This document shows, one piece after another, positions 1 through 8,430 of a DNA stretch of 64,000 bases. Each line of letters opens with the position of its first letter. Position 1 is the first letter of the stretch. Source of the stretch: Nitrobacter sp963807355 (GTDB lineage: Bacteria > Pseudomonadota > Alphaproteobacteria > Rhizobiales > Xanthobacteraceae); contig CAWEBX010000004.1 of NCBI GenBank assembly GCA_963807355.1, positions 52,270-116,269 of the forward strand, in the 5' to 3' direction. Position numbers and translations under genes: made by a program. The notes under the pieces were generated by a model. That model saw only the letters and a program-made list of their open reading frames with translations. It was not told the DNA's origin and did no database searches.

Positions 1-1
1 G

Positions 2-1102
2 GCTTTTTTTAACGAGTTGAACGGCTGGCTTCAGCTCGATTTGATGCATATCGAAGCCGATGGGCGCGGCATGATCGATCCGTTCGAGTTGCGGGAGCGC
101 GCGCTCCTGCGCGCGCCGGGCGTCTTTATCGACAGTGTCGATCTGACACGAACGTCCGGGCACAGCTATGTGGCTTGGGTGCGTCACCGTGCCGAGCTAG
201 AGCCGGATGACACGCCGTTCAGTGTTATCATTCTGGACCAGTATTCAGGGCGGGAGCTGGCGCGCCGCGTGCAGGGAAATTCCTAGCCGCCGACAACCGA
301 GGCGATCATGGAGTTCGTCTATGCCCTGCATTATCGGTTGTTGCTGAACCAGATCGGAATCTGGCTATTCGGAATCGCAGCTCTGATATGGACAGCGGAT
401 TGCTTCGTGGGCTTTTTCCTGACGCTGCCAGCCAGATCATCGAGAAACCGACCTCCGGCGCGGCGCCGGTCTTGGCCTTCGCGCTGGGGCGCGGCTTGGC
501 GTGTTCGATGGCGGGCCTCCCGGTTTCGTCTTCATTTCGATCTGCATCGCGCGTTTGGGCTTTGGGTCTGGCCTCTGCTTCTTGTCTTTGCGCTATCGGC
601 GGTCAGCTTCAATCTCAGCCGTGAAGTCTACGAACCGTTTATGAAGACCGTGTTCGGCTTCGAGAATGTAGAAGACGGCATAGCCCCATTGCCAGCGCCG
701 CGCGATCAGCCGATCATGACGTGGCGGGACGCGCATGCCGCGGCTCGAACGCTCATGGAACAGGCAGCTTTACAGCATGGCTTCCGGATCATCAGGGAGA
801 ACATGCTGAGTTATGATCCCGACAGGGGCACGTTTTCGTACCGTGTCTTCAGCGACAAGGACGTCAATCAACGATTTGGCGCGACCACGTTGTATAGGAG
901 AGACGGCGATGCCGAGGGTCTCGGGCTCAGTCTTCCCAGCGGGCAGAATGCGGCGCAAACGTTCACGACCTGGATAAGGACAATACATACGGCGGCAGTC
1001 GGCGGTTTGTTGATGCAGGTTCTGGTAAGTGCGTTCGGCTTGTTCGTGGTCGTGATCTCGCTGACGGGTGTCGTCATCTTTGCCAGAAAGCGAGCGGCTT
1101 GA
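2..1102 (+). pseudogene. PepSY-associated transmembrane protein, 5'-truncated by the window, in-frame stop
   Basis: Reading one frame from base 2 to 1102 gives a protein of the PepSY-TM (iron-regulated membrane protein, PiuB-like) type, with a TAG stop at 284-286. Upstream of the stop lies a PepSY-like soluble part ending in a dipeptide pattern typical just before the membrane part (GRELARRVQG). Downstream, from Met at 308, come EFVYALHYRLLL, a helix with WTADCFVGFFLTLP, a second helix (FGLWVWPLLLVFAL) and a C-terminal helix (GLFVVVISLTGVVIF). In this family these parts are one polypeptide. The frame does not change, so a single nonsense change separates them. The second half could still be made from the 308 start. 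These proteins sit in the inner membrane and are often linked to metal uptake or reduction. The N-terminus lies outside the window. Confidence 0.75.
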
Positions 1103-1145
1103 CGGAGATCAGGCAATACTCGATCTTTTTCATTGGCAGTTCATC

Positions 1146-1640
1146 ATGAGTGAAACAGGGTCAATGATATCGAAACTCTTCTGCGTTGCGGTCGCCTGTG
1201 CTTTGCTGGCAACCGTGAGAGCCGCCTCGGCGGAGGATTTCAAAGCAGGTGATATTGTGATTTCACACCCGTGGTCGCGAGCGACGCCGACGGGAGCGCA
1301 AGTCGGCGCGGGCTATCTTGTCATTGAAAACCGTGGGAGCTTGCCTGATCGCTTCCTCGGTGGCTCGGTGGAGGCAGCAACGGGTTTCGAGCTTCACGAT
1401 ATCGTCCTTGAGGGCGGAATCATGAAAATGCGTCAACTGACGGGTATCGAGCTGCCACCAGGAAGTTCCATTGAGGCAAAGCCGGGCGGACTTCACATCA
1501 TGTTCGTGGGCCTCTTGCATCCGCTGGCTGCGGAAGAGAAGGTTCGAGGTGCCTTGCAGTTTGAGCACGCTGGTAGAATCGAGGTTGAATTCAAGGTAAT
1601 CGGGATGGGAGCACCGCCGCCGGGCGGCCGCGGCGATTGA
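1146..1640 (+). CDS. Copper chaperone PCu(A)C family, periplasmic
   Basis: This is a 164-residue protein with a signal peptide (MISKLFCVAVACALLATVRA) and a PCu(A)C/DUF461 domain. Family ligands are visible as H (LHDIVLEGG), the MKM pair, and the late HxM (GLHIMF). PCu(A)C proteins carry Cu(I) in the periplasm, usually toward the CuA/CuB sites of cytochrome oxidase. Met at 1146 and Met at 1164 are both possible starts; 1164 gives the cleaner signal peptide, and neither has a strong Shine-Dalgarno sequence. It follows the PepSY-TM gene on the same strand and faces a CusF-like gene across 6 bp, so the context is copper handling. Confidence 0.85.
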   Translation: MSETGSMISKLFCVAVACALLATVRAASAEDFKAGDIVISHPWSRATPTGAQVGAGYLVIENRGSLPDRFLGGSVEAATGFELHDIVLEGGIMKMRQLTGIELPPGSSIEAKPGGLHIMFVGLLHPLAAEEKVRGALQFEHAGRIEVEFKVIGMGAPPPGGRGD

Positions 1641-1646
1641 GGAAAC

Positions 1647-2030
1647 TCATTTGGCAGGCTCGATAACTTTGATATCTCGAATTGTATAGGTCTTGCCTTC
1701 GAGTTGGAATTCGACCTTGTCGCCCGGCTTCACGTGATCGCTCAATGTGCGCGGATCGACCTGGAACAGCATTTCCATCGCCGGCATTAAACCCTCGATT
1801 TTTTGGTGGTTGATCGTCAGCGAACCGGTCGCCGGATTGATCGCCGTCACAACTCCAACCCCTCGATAAAGGCCATTCGACGGTTCTCGAGCCTTAACCA
1901 GCAAGAGCTGTGTGTGCGGAAACCCGGCGACCGGATGGTCTCCAGGAAAGAAAGCTTCAACCCTCTCGAGATGGAGGGTCACCACCGTGGTCGCGGCTGC
2001 GACGGCGCACCTGAAGATAAGTTTTTTCAC
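1647..2030 (-). CDS. CusF-like periplasmic copper-binding protein
   Basis: A 127-residue protein using a GTG start at 2030 (VKKLIFRCAVAAATTV), which makes a plausible signal peptide. The C-terminal ~75 residues match the CusF/CopB-binding OB-fold pattern: GVVTAINPATGSLTINH, then a Met-rich PAMEML segment, then VKPGDKVEFQLEG. His and Met residues in this order bind Cu(I) or Ag(I) in CusF. It converges on the PCu(A)C gene. The reading frame extends upstream to 2141, but that part has no signal-peptide character. Confidence 0.8.
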   Translation of the reverse strand: MKKLIFRCAVAAATTVVTLHLERVEAFFPGDHPVAGFPHTQLLLVKAREPSNGLYRGVGVVTAINPATGSLTINHQKIEGLMPAMEMLFQVDPRTLSDHVKPGDKVEFQLEGKTYTIRDIKVIEPAK

Positions 2031-2225
2031 GACATATTCCGTTCTCAGGCATGGGCTTCCGCGCACCCGCGGGCCACAGAGATTTACATGAGAAACGCCG
2101 GTTTGGGAAAGTGGCGGGTCCGCCGGCCGCTTCGCACCCAATCGCGTCTGCTTGATGTGAGGCGGTCGGGATTATACTGTCGTAAGGTTCCAAGATGGCA
2201 TCGATTCATCAGCGAGGAGGAAATC

Positions 2226-2666
2226 ATGCACCGTCGTGAATTCGTGGCTACCATGGGGACTGCGGCAGCAGTTTTATTGGCGGCGCAGGCTTTCACCGTC
2301 CCGGCAAGTGCGGCGCCAGCCGAATCGATGCATCCCACGAAGTACAAAGCTCTCGAGGAGGCGACCAATCATTGCGTCTCCAAGGGCGAGGCGTGCATGC
2401 GGCATTGCCTCGGCATGTTGAGCATGAAGGATGCGAGCATGGCCGGTTGTACGAACGCGACCTATCAGATGATGGCCACATGCGGCGCGTTGCGAACGCT
2501 GGCAGCCGTCAACTCGTCCTACGTTCCCGCTCTTGCCAAGGTCATTGCGCAGGTGTGCGTGGACTGTCAGAAGGAATGCGAGAAATTTCCGGATGTGGCA
2601 GAATGCAAGGCGTGCGGCAACTCTTGCAAGACCTGCGCCGAGGAATGTCGCAAGATTTCTGCTTAA
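2226..2666 (+). CDS. Csp1-like copper storage protein, Tat-exported four-helix bundle
   Basis: 146 residues. The N-terminus MHRREFVATMG...AAAVLLAAQ is a twin-arginine-type signal. The mature part contains 13 cysteines in helix-compatible spacing (for example CVSKGEACMRHC, CVDCQKEC, CKACGNSCKTC). The Csp1 family stores many Cu(I) ions inside a Cys-lined four-helix bundle; the best-studied member, from Methylosinus, also has 13 Cys and a Tat signal. A good ribosome site (GAGGAGGAA) precedes the Met at 2226. With the PCu(A)C and CusF-like neighbours it forms a copper delivery and storage group. It may carry an older ferredoxin-like DUF326 label. Confidence 0.85.
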   Translation: MHRREFVATMGTAAAVLLAAQAFTVPASAAPAESMHPTKYKALEEATNHCVSKGEACMRHCLGMLSMKDASMAGCTNATYQMMATCGALRTLAAVNSSYVPALAKVIAQVCVDCQKECEKFPDVAECKACGNSCKTCAEECRKISA

Positions 2667-2725
2667 CGTCTTCCAGCCTGTCGGCGCGCGGGAGGTCGTG
2701 CGATGTCCGGGCAGGATGGTTAGAC

Positions 2726-3430
2726 ATGGCGAAAGATACCACCGGCCGGCTGCACGTGACCGTCAAAACCGGCGGTAAACGAAAGCTGTCGTCCAAGCTC
2801 TGGTTGGAGCGGCAGCTCAACGATCCCTATGTGGCGCAGGCGAAGCGCGAAGGTTGGCGTTCCCGCGCGGCCTTCAAGCTGATTGAAATGGACGACAAAC
2901 ATCACGTCCTCAAGCCTGGCATGACGGTTGTGGATCTCGGTGCGGCGCCCGGCGGCTGGAGCCAGGTGGCTGCAAAGCGTGTCGGTGTCGCCGAAGGCAA
3001 AGGCAGAGTGATTGCCATCGATCTTCTGGAGATGCCGGAGATCGTCGGCGTGACCTTTGCCCGGCTCGATTTCCTTGACAACAGCGCCCCCGACAAGCTG
3101 CTCGCGATGATGGACGGGGGCGCGGATGTCGTGCTTTCCGATATGGCCGCCAACACCACCGGCCATCGCAAGACGGATCAGCTGCGGATCGTGGGTCTCG
3201 TCGAGAGCGCGGCGGCATTTGCGGTCGACGTGCTGCGGCCCGGCGGGACGTTTATCGCAAAAGTCTTCCAAAGCGGGGCGGACGCCGGTTTGCTTTCGCA
3301 GCTCAAACGCGACTTTCATGCGGTCCGGCATGTGAAGCCCGCCGCGAGCCGGCAGGATTCATCGGAACGTTATGTCATGGCGACAGGCTTTCGCGGGCGG
3401 CCGCCTATGACGGCCGCTGATCGAGCTTAA
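2726..3430 (+). CDS. rlmE: 23S rRNA (uridine-2'-O)-methyltransferase RlmE (FtsJ/RrmJ)
   Basis: 234 residues. It methylates the 2'-O of U2552 in the ribosomal A-loop of the assembled 50S subunit. Visible features are the catalytic Lys in REGWRSRAAFKL, the SAM-binding VVDLGAAPGGWSQVA, the Asp in VLSDMAANTTGH and the Lys in GTFIAKVFQ, which fit the family K-D-K-E tetrad. An Arg/Lys-rich N-terminal tail of about 40 residues is usual in alphaproteobacteria. The reading frame runs further upstream through the Csp1 gene, but Met at 2726 matches the normal family N-terminus. Confidence 0.93.
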   Translation: MAKDTTGRLHVTVKTGGKRKLSSKLWLERQLNDPYVAQAKREGWRSRAAFKLIEMDDKHHVLKPGMTVVDLGAAPGGWSQVAAKRVGVAEGKGRVIAIDLLEMPEIVGVTFARLDFLDNSAPDKLLAMMDGGADVVLSDMAANTTGHRKTDQLRIVGLVESAAAFAVDVLRPGGTFIAKVFQSGADAGLLSQLKRDFHAVRHVKPAASRQDSSERYVMATGFRGRPPMTAADRA

Positions 3431-3460
3431 AGCGGGTCAAAACCGCAAACCTGTTGTGCT

Positions 3461-4933
3461 TCAGCTCAGCTTCTGATCGCGGGCGGTAACTGTTTCGCGA
3501 GAGGTTTCCTCCTCAGCCTCGGATTCCCGGGTAGGATCGGAAATGACCACCATGCGCCGACCGGAAACCTGATGGCCGGAATCGGCAGGCATCCGCACGA
3601 AATAAAAAGTGGACATCGCTGAAAGCACGGCGACGACGAGAAATCCAGGGCCGAAATCGGCTGCTGTCAATTCCGTGCTGTGATGATACAGCATCGTGGC
3701 TTCCACCGAGAAGGCGCCTATGGCGACGCCCGTCGAAATTGCCAGTTGCTGACTGACGCTAGCGAGCGTGGTAGCGCGGCTCATTCGTTCCGGCTCGACG
3801 TCCGCATAGGCGAGGGCGTTGATCGCGGTAAATTGCAACGAGCGGAAGAATCCGCCGACGACCAGAATGATCATGATCAGCAGCAGCGGCGTCGTGATAG
3901 TGAACAGCGCGCAGGCGGCGAGGAAGACGGAACTGACGACCGCGTTGACGGTCATGATGTTGCGAAAGCCGAAGGCGCGGATGATGCGGGCGGCGAGTGT
4001 TTTCATGCCCATGGCGCCGACGGCCGATGAAAATGTCACGAGCCCAGAACCGAACGGCGACAGGCCGAAGCCAACCTGCATCAGAAGCGGCAGCAGGAAC
4101 GGTAGCGCGCCGACGCCGACGCGAAACAGGAACCCGCCATACATGCTGGCTCGGAACGTCGGCAGGCGCAGCAGTGTGAGATCCAGCACCGGCGAGTCGG
4201 TGCGTCGTGCGTGCATCATATAGGCCGCCATCGAGACTGACCCGACCCCGATCAACGCAGCTACAACGGTCCATGGCAGCAGGTTGAGACCGGCGACCGA
4301 AAGACCGAAGGCGATGCCGCCGACCCCCACGCCCGCCAGCACCATTCCGTAAAGGTCAAAGCGTTCGGGGTTGTCGCTGCGGATCGGGTCGATATAGCGC
4401 TGCGCCATGAAGATACCGACCACGCCAACCGGAATGTTGATCAGAAAAATCCAGTGCCATGAGAAATAGGTGGTGATGAAGCCGCCCAGCGGCGGACCGA
4501 TCACCGGCCCGATCAAGGCGGGCACCGTCACCCATGCCATCGCGTTGACGAGCGCGCTCTTGTCGATCGAACGCAGCAGCACGAGCCGGCCGACCGGCGT
4601 CATCATCGCACCACCCAACCCTTGCAGGGTCCGGGCGATCACAAAATCCGTCACCGATGAGGATAGCGCGCAGCCGATTGAGCCGATCATGAACACGACG
4701 ATGGCCGCGCTGAAGACGGAGCGCGCCCCGAACCGATCCGCGGTCCAGCCGCTTGCCGGAATGAATACCGCCAGCGACAGAAGGTAGGACGTGATCGCGA
4801 GCTTCAGGGTCAGCGGACTGGTGCCGATGTCGGCGGCGATCGCCGGCAGCGATGTCGCGATCACCGTCGAGTCCATGTTTTCCATGAACAGGGCGGCGGC
4901 GACGATCAGCGGGATCAGGCGTTCTTTGTTCAT
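3461..4933 (-). CDS. MFS transporter, DHA2 (EmrB/QacA) drug-efflux type
   Basis: 490 residues with many hydrophobic helices. The N-terminal pattern MDSTVIATSLPAIAADIG is the helix-1 signature of DHA2 drug:H+ antiporters, followed by the MFS loop GWTADRFGARSVF and motif C-like GPVIGPPLGGFI. The C-terminal ~40 residues are charged and cytoplasmic. The start was set at Met 4933, because the extra 16 residues upstream are not family-like. Expected to export hydrophobic compounds; the substrate cannot be read from sequence. It is transcribed against rlmE with a 30-bp gap. Confidence 0.88.
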   Translation of the reverse strand: MNKERLIPLIVAAALFMENMDSTVIATSLPAIAADIGTSPLTLKLAITSYLLSLAVFIPASGWTADRFGARSVFSAAIVVFMIGSIGCALSSSVTDFVIARTLQGLGGAMMTPVGRLVLLRSIDKSALVNAMAWVTVPALIGPVIGPPLGGFITTYFSWHWIFLINIPVGVVGIFMAQRYIDPIRSDNPERFDLYGMVLAGVGVGGIAFGLSVAGLNLLPWTVVAALIGVGSVSMAAYMMHARRTDSPVLDLTLLRLPTFRASMYGGFLFRVGVGALPFLLPLLMQVGFGLSPFGSGLVTFSSAVGAMGMKTLAARIIRAFGFRNIMTVNAVVSSVFLAACALFTITTPLLLIMIILVVGGFFRSLQFTAINALAYADVEPERMSRATTLASVSQQLAISTGVAIGAFSVEATMLYHHSTELTAADFGPGFLVVAVLSAMSTFYFVRMPADSGHQVSGRRMVVISDPTRESEAEEETSRETVTARDQKLS

Positions 4934-5054
4934 GCAAGCGTGCTGAGGGCAAGCGGATGGGAGAGCGGGCTGTAGCATCAATTTGGGCCGGCGCGCTATT
5001 GCGCAGCGTGTGGGCCTTCCTAAATCCTTTGTGGAGTTTTGGGAGGCCCGAACG

Positions 5055-5306
5055 ATGATCTACGTGCTCGCCGTTTTTTTGCCGCCACTTGGACTGCTGC
5101 TCAACGGTCAGCCATTCTCGGCGATCCTGAACGTGGTCGTGATCGTGGTTTGCGCGATTTTCGGGTGGATCTTCCCAGTCCTGTTTCTGGTGCCTTCAGC
5201 ACATGCGGTGATCGCCATCTACATGAAGCGGGAGGACCGCCGGCACCGGGAGGTGGTTGACGCCATTCGGCAGCATGGGCCGCCTCCGAACTATCCCCGC
5301 GAATGA
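5055..5306 (+). CDS. Small YqaE/Pmp3-family membrane protein
   Basis: 83 residues: two membrane helices (IYVLAVFLPPLGLLLNG and ILNVVVIVVCAIFGWIFPVLFLV) followed by a charged tail with KREDRRHRE. FLPPLG in helix 1 is the hallmark of the Pmp3/YqaE stress-response proteolipids. The Met at 5055 gives the standard N-terminus. It is divergent from the MFS gene and monocistronic. Confidence 0.8.
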   Translation: MIYVLAVFLPPLGLLLNGQPFSAILNVVVIVVCAIFGWIFPVLFLVPSAHAVIAIYMKREDRRHREVVDAIRQHGPPPNYPRE

Positions 5307-5585
5307 TTCGATCCTGATATTCGCATTCCTTTTCAAGGCAGTATCTTGTGTATGTCAGAACGGACCCCTTCGACAATCCTGTCGAGTGGGAGCGCGAATG
5401 TCAGCGCTATTCCATTAAGCTAACGGTACAATCCCATCATGGGAGCCAAACGCTTTGAATCCCGGGACTGCCGTGCTATCGACCATCGCCAATCCGTTCG
5501 ATGGAACTTAAATTCGACGGCGACGCCAAGGCGTCGCTGGTCGACCATTCCATCCTGATGGGTTTCGCGGCGACCGCGCCGCCCA

Positions 5586-7094
5586 ATGGAGTTGGCGATG
5601 GCGCTTGGAAACGGATTTCGGGATATCAAAGAAGCCTACACGTTCGACGACGTCCTGCTCAAACCCGGTGCGTCCGACATCCTGCCCTCCGAAGCCGATA
5701 TCAGCTCCCGCGTTACCCGCGCCATTCCGCTCAACATCCCGATCATGGCCTCCGCCATGGATACCGTTACGGAGGCGCGCATGGCGATCGCGATGGCGCA
5801 GGCCGGCGGCCTGGGTGTCATCCATCGCAATTTCGATGCGGAAGGCCAGGCCGCGCAAGTGCGGCAGGTGAAGAAATTCGAGTCCGGCATGGTGGTCAAT
5901 CCGCTGACCATCGGCCCGGACGCGATGCTGTCCGACGCGCTGGCCCTGATGAGCGATCACGGCTTTTCAGGCATTCCGGTGACGACCGGCGGCAGCGGGA
6001 CCTCTCCGGGCAAGCTTGTCGGCATTCTCACCAACCGTGACGTCCGCTTCGCGACGGACCCGCGGCAGAAAGTTTCCGAACTGATGACGCACGAGAACCT
6101 GGTAACGGTGCGTGAGGGCGTCAGCCAGGAAGAAGCCAAGCGGATGCTGCACCAGCACCGCATCGAGAAACTACTGGTCGTCGACGAGCAGTACCGCTGC
6201 GTCGGTCTCATCACCGTCAAGGACATGGAAAAGGCGGTTGCGCATCCGCTGGCCAGCAAGGACGCGCAGGGCCGGCTGCGGGTCGCTGCGGCAACCACGG
6301 TCGGCGAAGGCGGTTTCGAACGCACCGAGCGACTGATCGATGCCGGCGTTGATCTGATCGTCGTGGACACCGCGCATGGTCATTCCAGCCGCGTGCTGGA
6401 AGCGGTCAACCGCATCAAGCGGCTGTCGAACGCTGTGCAGGTCATCGCGGGCAACATCGCCACGACGGAGGGTGCGCAGGCGCTGATCGATTCCGGCGCC
6501 GACGCTATCAAGGTCGGCATCGGTCCCGGTTCGATCTGCACCACCCGCATCGTCGCCGGCGTCGGCGTGCCGCAACTCACCGCCATCATGGATGCGGTCG
6601 ATGCGGCGAGGAAGGCCGACGTGCCCGTGATCGCCGATGGGGGCATTAAGTATTCCGGCGATCTCGCCAAGGCGCTCGCCGCGGGTGCGGACATCGTCAT
6701 GGTCGGCTCGCTGCTGGCGGGCACCGACGAAACGCCCGGCGAGGTGTACCTGTGGCAGGGGCGCTCCTACAAGGCCTATCGCGGCATGGGTTCGGTGGGA
6801 GCGATGTCGCGCGGCTCGGCCGACCGCTATTTCCAGCAGGACATCAAGGATACGCTGAAGCTGGTTCCGGAAGGCATCGAGGGACAGGTGCCCTATAAGG
6901 GGCCCGTCGGCAACGTCATGCACCAGCTTGCCGGCGGCCTGCGCGCGGCTATGGGGTACGTCGGCGCGCGCAACATCGCCGAATTTCATGGCAAGGCGCG
7001 TTTCGTCCGCATCACCGGCGCGGGCCTGCGCGAAAGCCACGTCCACGACGTCACGATCACGCGCGAAAGCCCGAATTATCCCGGCGGCAATTAG
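5586..7094 (+). CDS. guaB: Inosine-5'-monophosphate dehydrogenase
   Basis: 502 residues, full length. Oxidises IMP to XMP with NAD+, the committed step to GMP. The catalytic loop GPGSICTTR has Cys at about residue 318. A CBS pair lies at about residues 95-215 (SDHGFSGIPV, LLVVDEQYRCVGLIT), and the flap shows GMGSVGAM followed by RYFQ. Met at 5586 or 5598 could be the start. It begins a purine-related run that ends in guaA, with MAPEG and an rRNA-methyltransferase-like gene between, an order typical of Bradyrhizobiaceae. Confidence 0.97.
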   Translation: MELAMALGNGFRDIKEAYTFDDVLLKPGASDILPSEADISSRVTRAIPLNIPIMASAMDTVTEARMAIAMAQAGGLGVIHRNFDAEGQAAQVRQVKKFESGMVVNPLTIGPDAMLSDALALMSDHGFSGIPVTTGGSGTSPGKLVGILTNRDVRFATDPRQKVSELMTHENLVTVREGVSQEEAKRMLHQHRIEKLLVVDEQYRCVGLITVKDMEKAVAHPLASKDAQGRLRVAAATTVGEGGFERTERLIDAGVDLIVVDTAHGHSSRVLEAVNRIKRLSNAVQVIAGNIATTEGAQALIDSGADAIKVGIGPGSICTTRIVAGVGVPQLTAIMDAVDAARKADVPVIADGGIKYSGDLAKALAAGADIVMVGSLLAGTDETPGEVYLWQGRSYKAYRGMGSVGAMSRGSADRYFQQDIKDTLKLVPEGIEGQVPYKGPVGNVMHQLAGGLRAAMGYVGARNIAEFHGKARFVRITGAGLRESHVHDVTITRESPNYPGGN

Positions 7095-7305
7095 CATCGT
7101 CAATCCAAAGTTTACGCGCAGCACTCGCAAAAAAGAGAATGAAGCGAACTTCGCACCTCGGTGGGGGTAAATCGCCCAAATTGAGCCGCACAGCGGCGCG
7201 AAAACGGGTTACTGTCGTACCGCCGAGATTTCCTGCGTCGGGGATAGCTCTTGCGCCGTTTTCCGGAAATGACATTAACGGACCATCAGAAGAGAATCTA
7301 AGAAC

Positions 7306-7809
7306 ATGGTCGATTGGACAGACGACAGAATTGGGGAGCTTTCGGATTCCGCTCTCAAAAACCTGCTGGCGAATGCAGAGCGGAAATCGGTCGATGATCT
7401 TGTCGCGCGATGCCAGGCGGAGCTCGAAAAGCGAAATGCCCTGAAGCCGCGGAAGGCTGCGAAGGCGCGCACCGGTCTGAAGGATTTTGAGCACGAGATG
7501 TCGTCGCAGCTTGCTGCCATCGGCCGGCGAATGGCGGAGAAATACGATCTGTCGGAAGAAACAGCGAAGGCGAAATCAGCCGGCGTCAAGGGTTTCCGGG
7601 CGCACAAGCTGGTTGGTGGCGATGGCCAGGCCAAGCTCGGCGGATTGCAGCGCGCGGGATTCGTCGCGGTCGATCGCTACATCTCCTATCGGCGCGGCAA
7701 CGATATCGTCTCCCTCGGTGTATTCCTGCCCGAAGAATCAGGACATGTCCGAACACAAGTTCTTCGTGATCGCGCCGCAGGCGATGCTCGATGGTGGCGC
7801 ACCGGTTGA
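7306..7809 (+). CDS. Hypothetical protein, possibly frameshifted near its 3' end
   Basis: 167 residues, no family recognised. The N-terminal half is helical and charged (MVDWTDDRIGELSDSALKNLL, QAELEKRNALKPRK). The middle GLQRAGFVAVDRYISYRRGNDIVSLGVFLPE looks like a small globular core. After residue ~145 the sequence (SGHVRTQVLRDRAAGDARWW) loses the character of the rest, while the +1 frame becomes protein-like. Either the gene ends here with a 65-base overlap onto the next small gene, or one base was gained or lost near 7735. Confidence 0.55.
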   Translation: MVDWTDDRIGELSDSALKNLLANAERKSVDDLVARCQAELEKRNALKPRKAAKARTGLKDFEHEMSSQLAAIGRRMAEKYDLSEETAKAKSAGVKGFRAHKLVGGDGQAKLGGLQRAGFVAVDRYISYRRGNDIVSLGVFLPEESGHVRTQVLRDRAAGDARWWRTG

Positions 7810-7924
7810 TGCCGTCCGCGATAACCATGGCCAGAAGCAGTCCGCCGACGGCGCGCTCATGTTCGATGATCTGGAGGCTGCCGCCGCTGCTTTCGACAAG
7901 GTTCTGGCCACGATTGCGGCCTGA
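7745..7924 (+). CDS. Small hypothetical protein overlapping the previous gene
   Basis: 59 residues beginning MSEHKFFVIAPQAMLDGG, ending FDKVLATIAA; acidic and helical in its second half. It overlaps the upstream gene by 65 bases in the +1 frame. The ribosome site is weak (AGGA three bases before ATG), so this may be the true C-terminus of the upstream protein after a frameshift. Confidence 0.5.
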   Translation: MSEHKFFVIAPQAMLDGGAPVDAVRDNHGQKQSADGALMFDDLEAAAAAFDKVLATIAA

Positions 7925-7982
7925 GTTCATTCGCCGTCCTGCGTGCGGCCAAGTAGCGGCGCAGATCCAGAGGCAAACGGAG

Positions 7983-8402
7983 ATGTCTGTTCAAGCGGTG
8001 CTTTTGCCCGTTTTTGTGTTGATCGGGCTGGCGTTCACCTTGCTGATGGGAATGGCTGTTGCACGGACGAGATCTTTGAGGTCGGGGGAGACCCGGTTCG
8101 AGGACATCGCGCTGCGCGAGCCGAACTGGTCGGCGCGCGCCACGCAGATCGCAAACTGCTTCAGCAACCAGTTCGAAGTGCCGGTGTTGTTTTACATCCT
8201 GATCGCGCTGGCGTTACCGCTGCGTCACGCCGATCTTGTCATAGTGGTGTTGTCGTGGGTATTCGTCATCACCCGGTTCGTGCATGCCGGCATCTTCGTG
8301 ACCTCGAACAATGTTCCACAGCGGGGATTGGCGTGGTTCGCGGGCGTGGTGGTGCTGCTGGTCATGTGGATTTATTTCGCGCTCCGCATGATGCTCGTGT
8401 GA
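7983..8402 (+). CDS. MAPEG family membrane protein
   Basis: 139 residues, four predicted membrane helices. The signature ANCFSNQFEVPVLFYIL and the later RFVHAGIFVTSNNVPQRG are characteristic of bacterial MAPEG proteins (related to microsomal glutathione transferases). The physiological substrate in bacteria is unknown. Met at 7983 starts helix 1. Same strand as guaB and the following methyltransferase, 28 bp away from it. Confidence 0.85.
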   Translation: MSVQAVLLPVFVLIGLAFTLLMGMAVARTRSLRSGETRFEDIALREPNWSARATQIANCFSNQFEVPVLFYILIALALPLRHADLVIVVLSWVFVITRFVHAGIFVTSNNVPQRGLAWFAGVVVLLVMWIYFALRMMLV

Positions 8403-8430
8403 GCGCCGCCGCCAAGATCGGAAGTCGACC

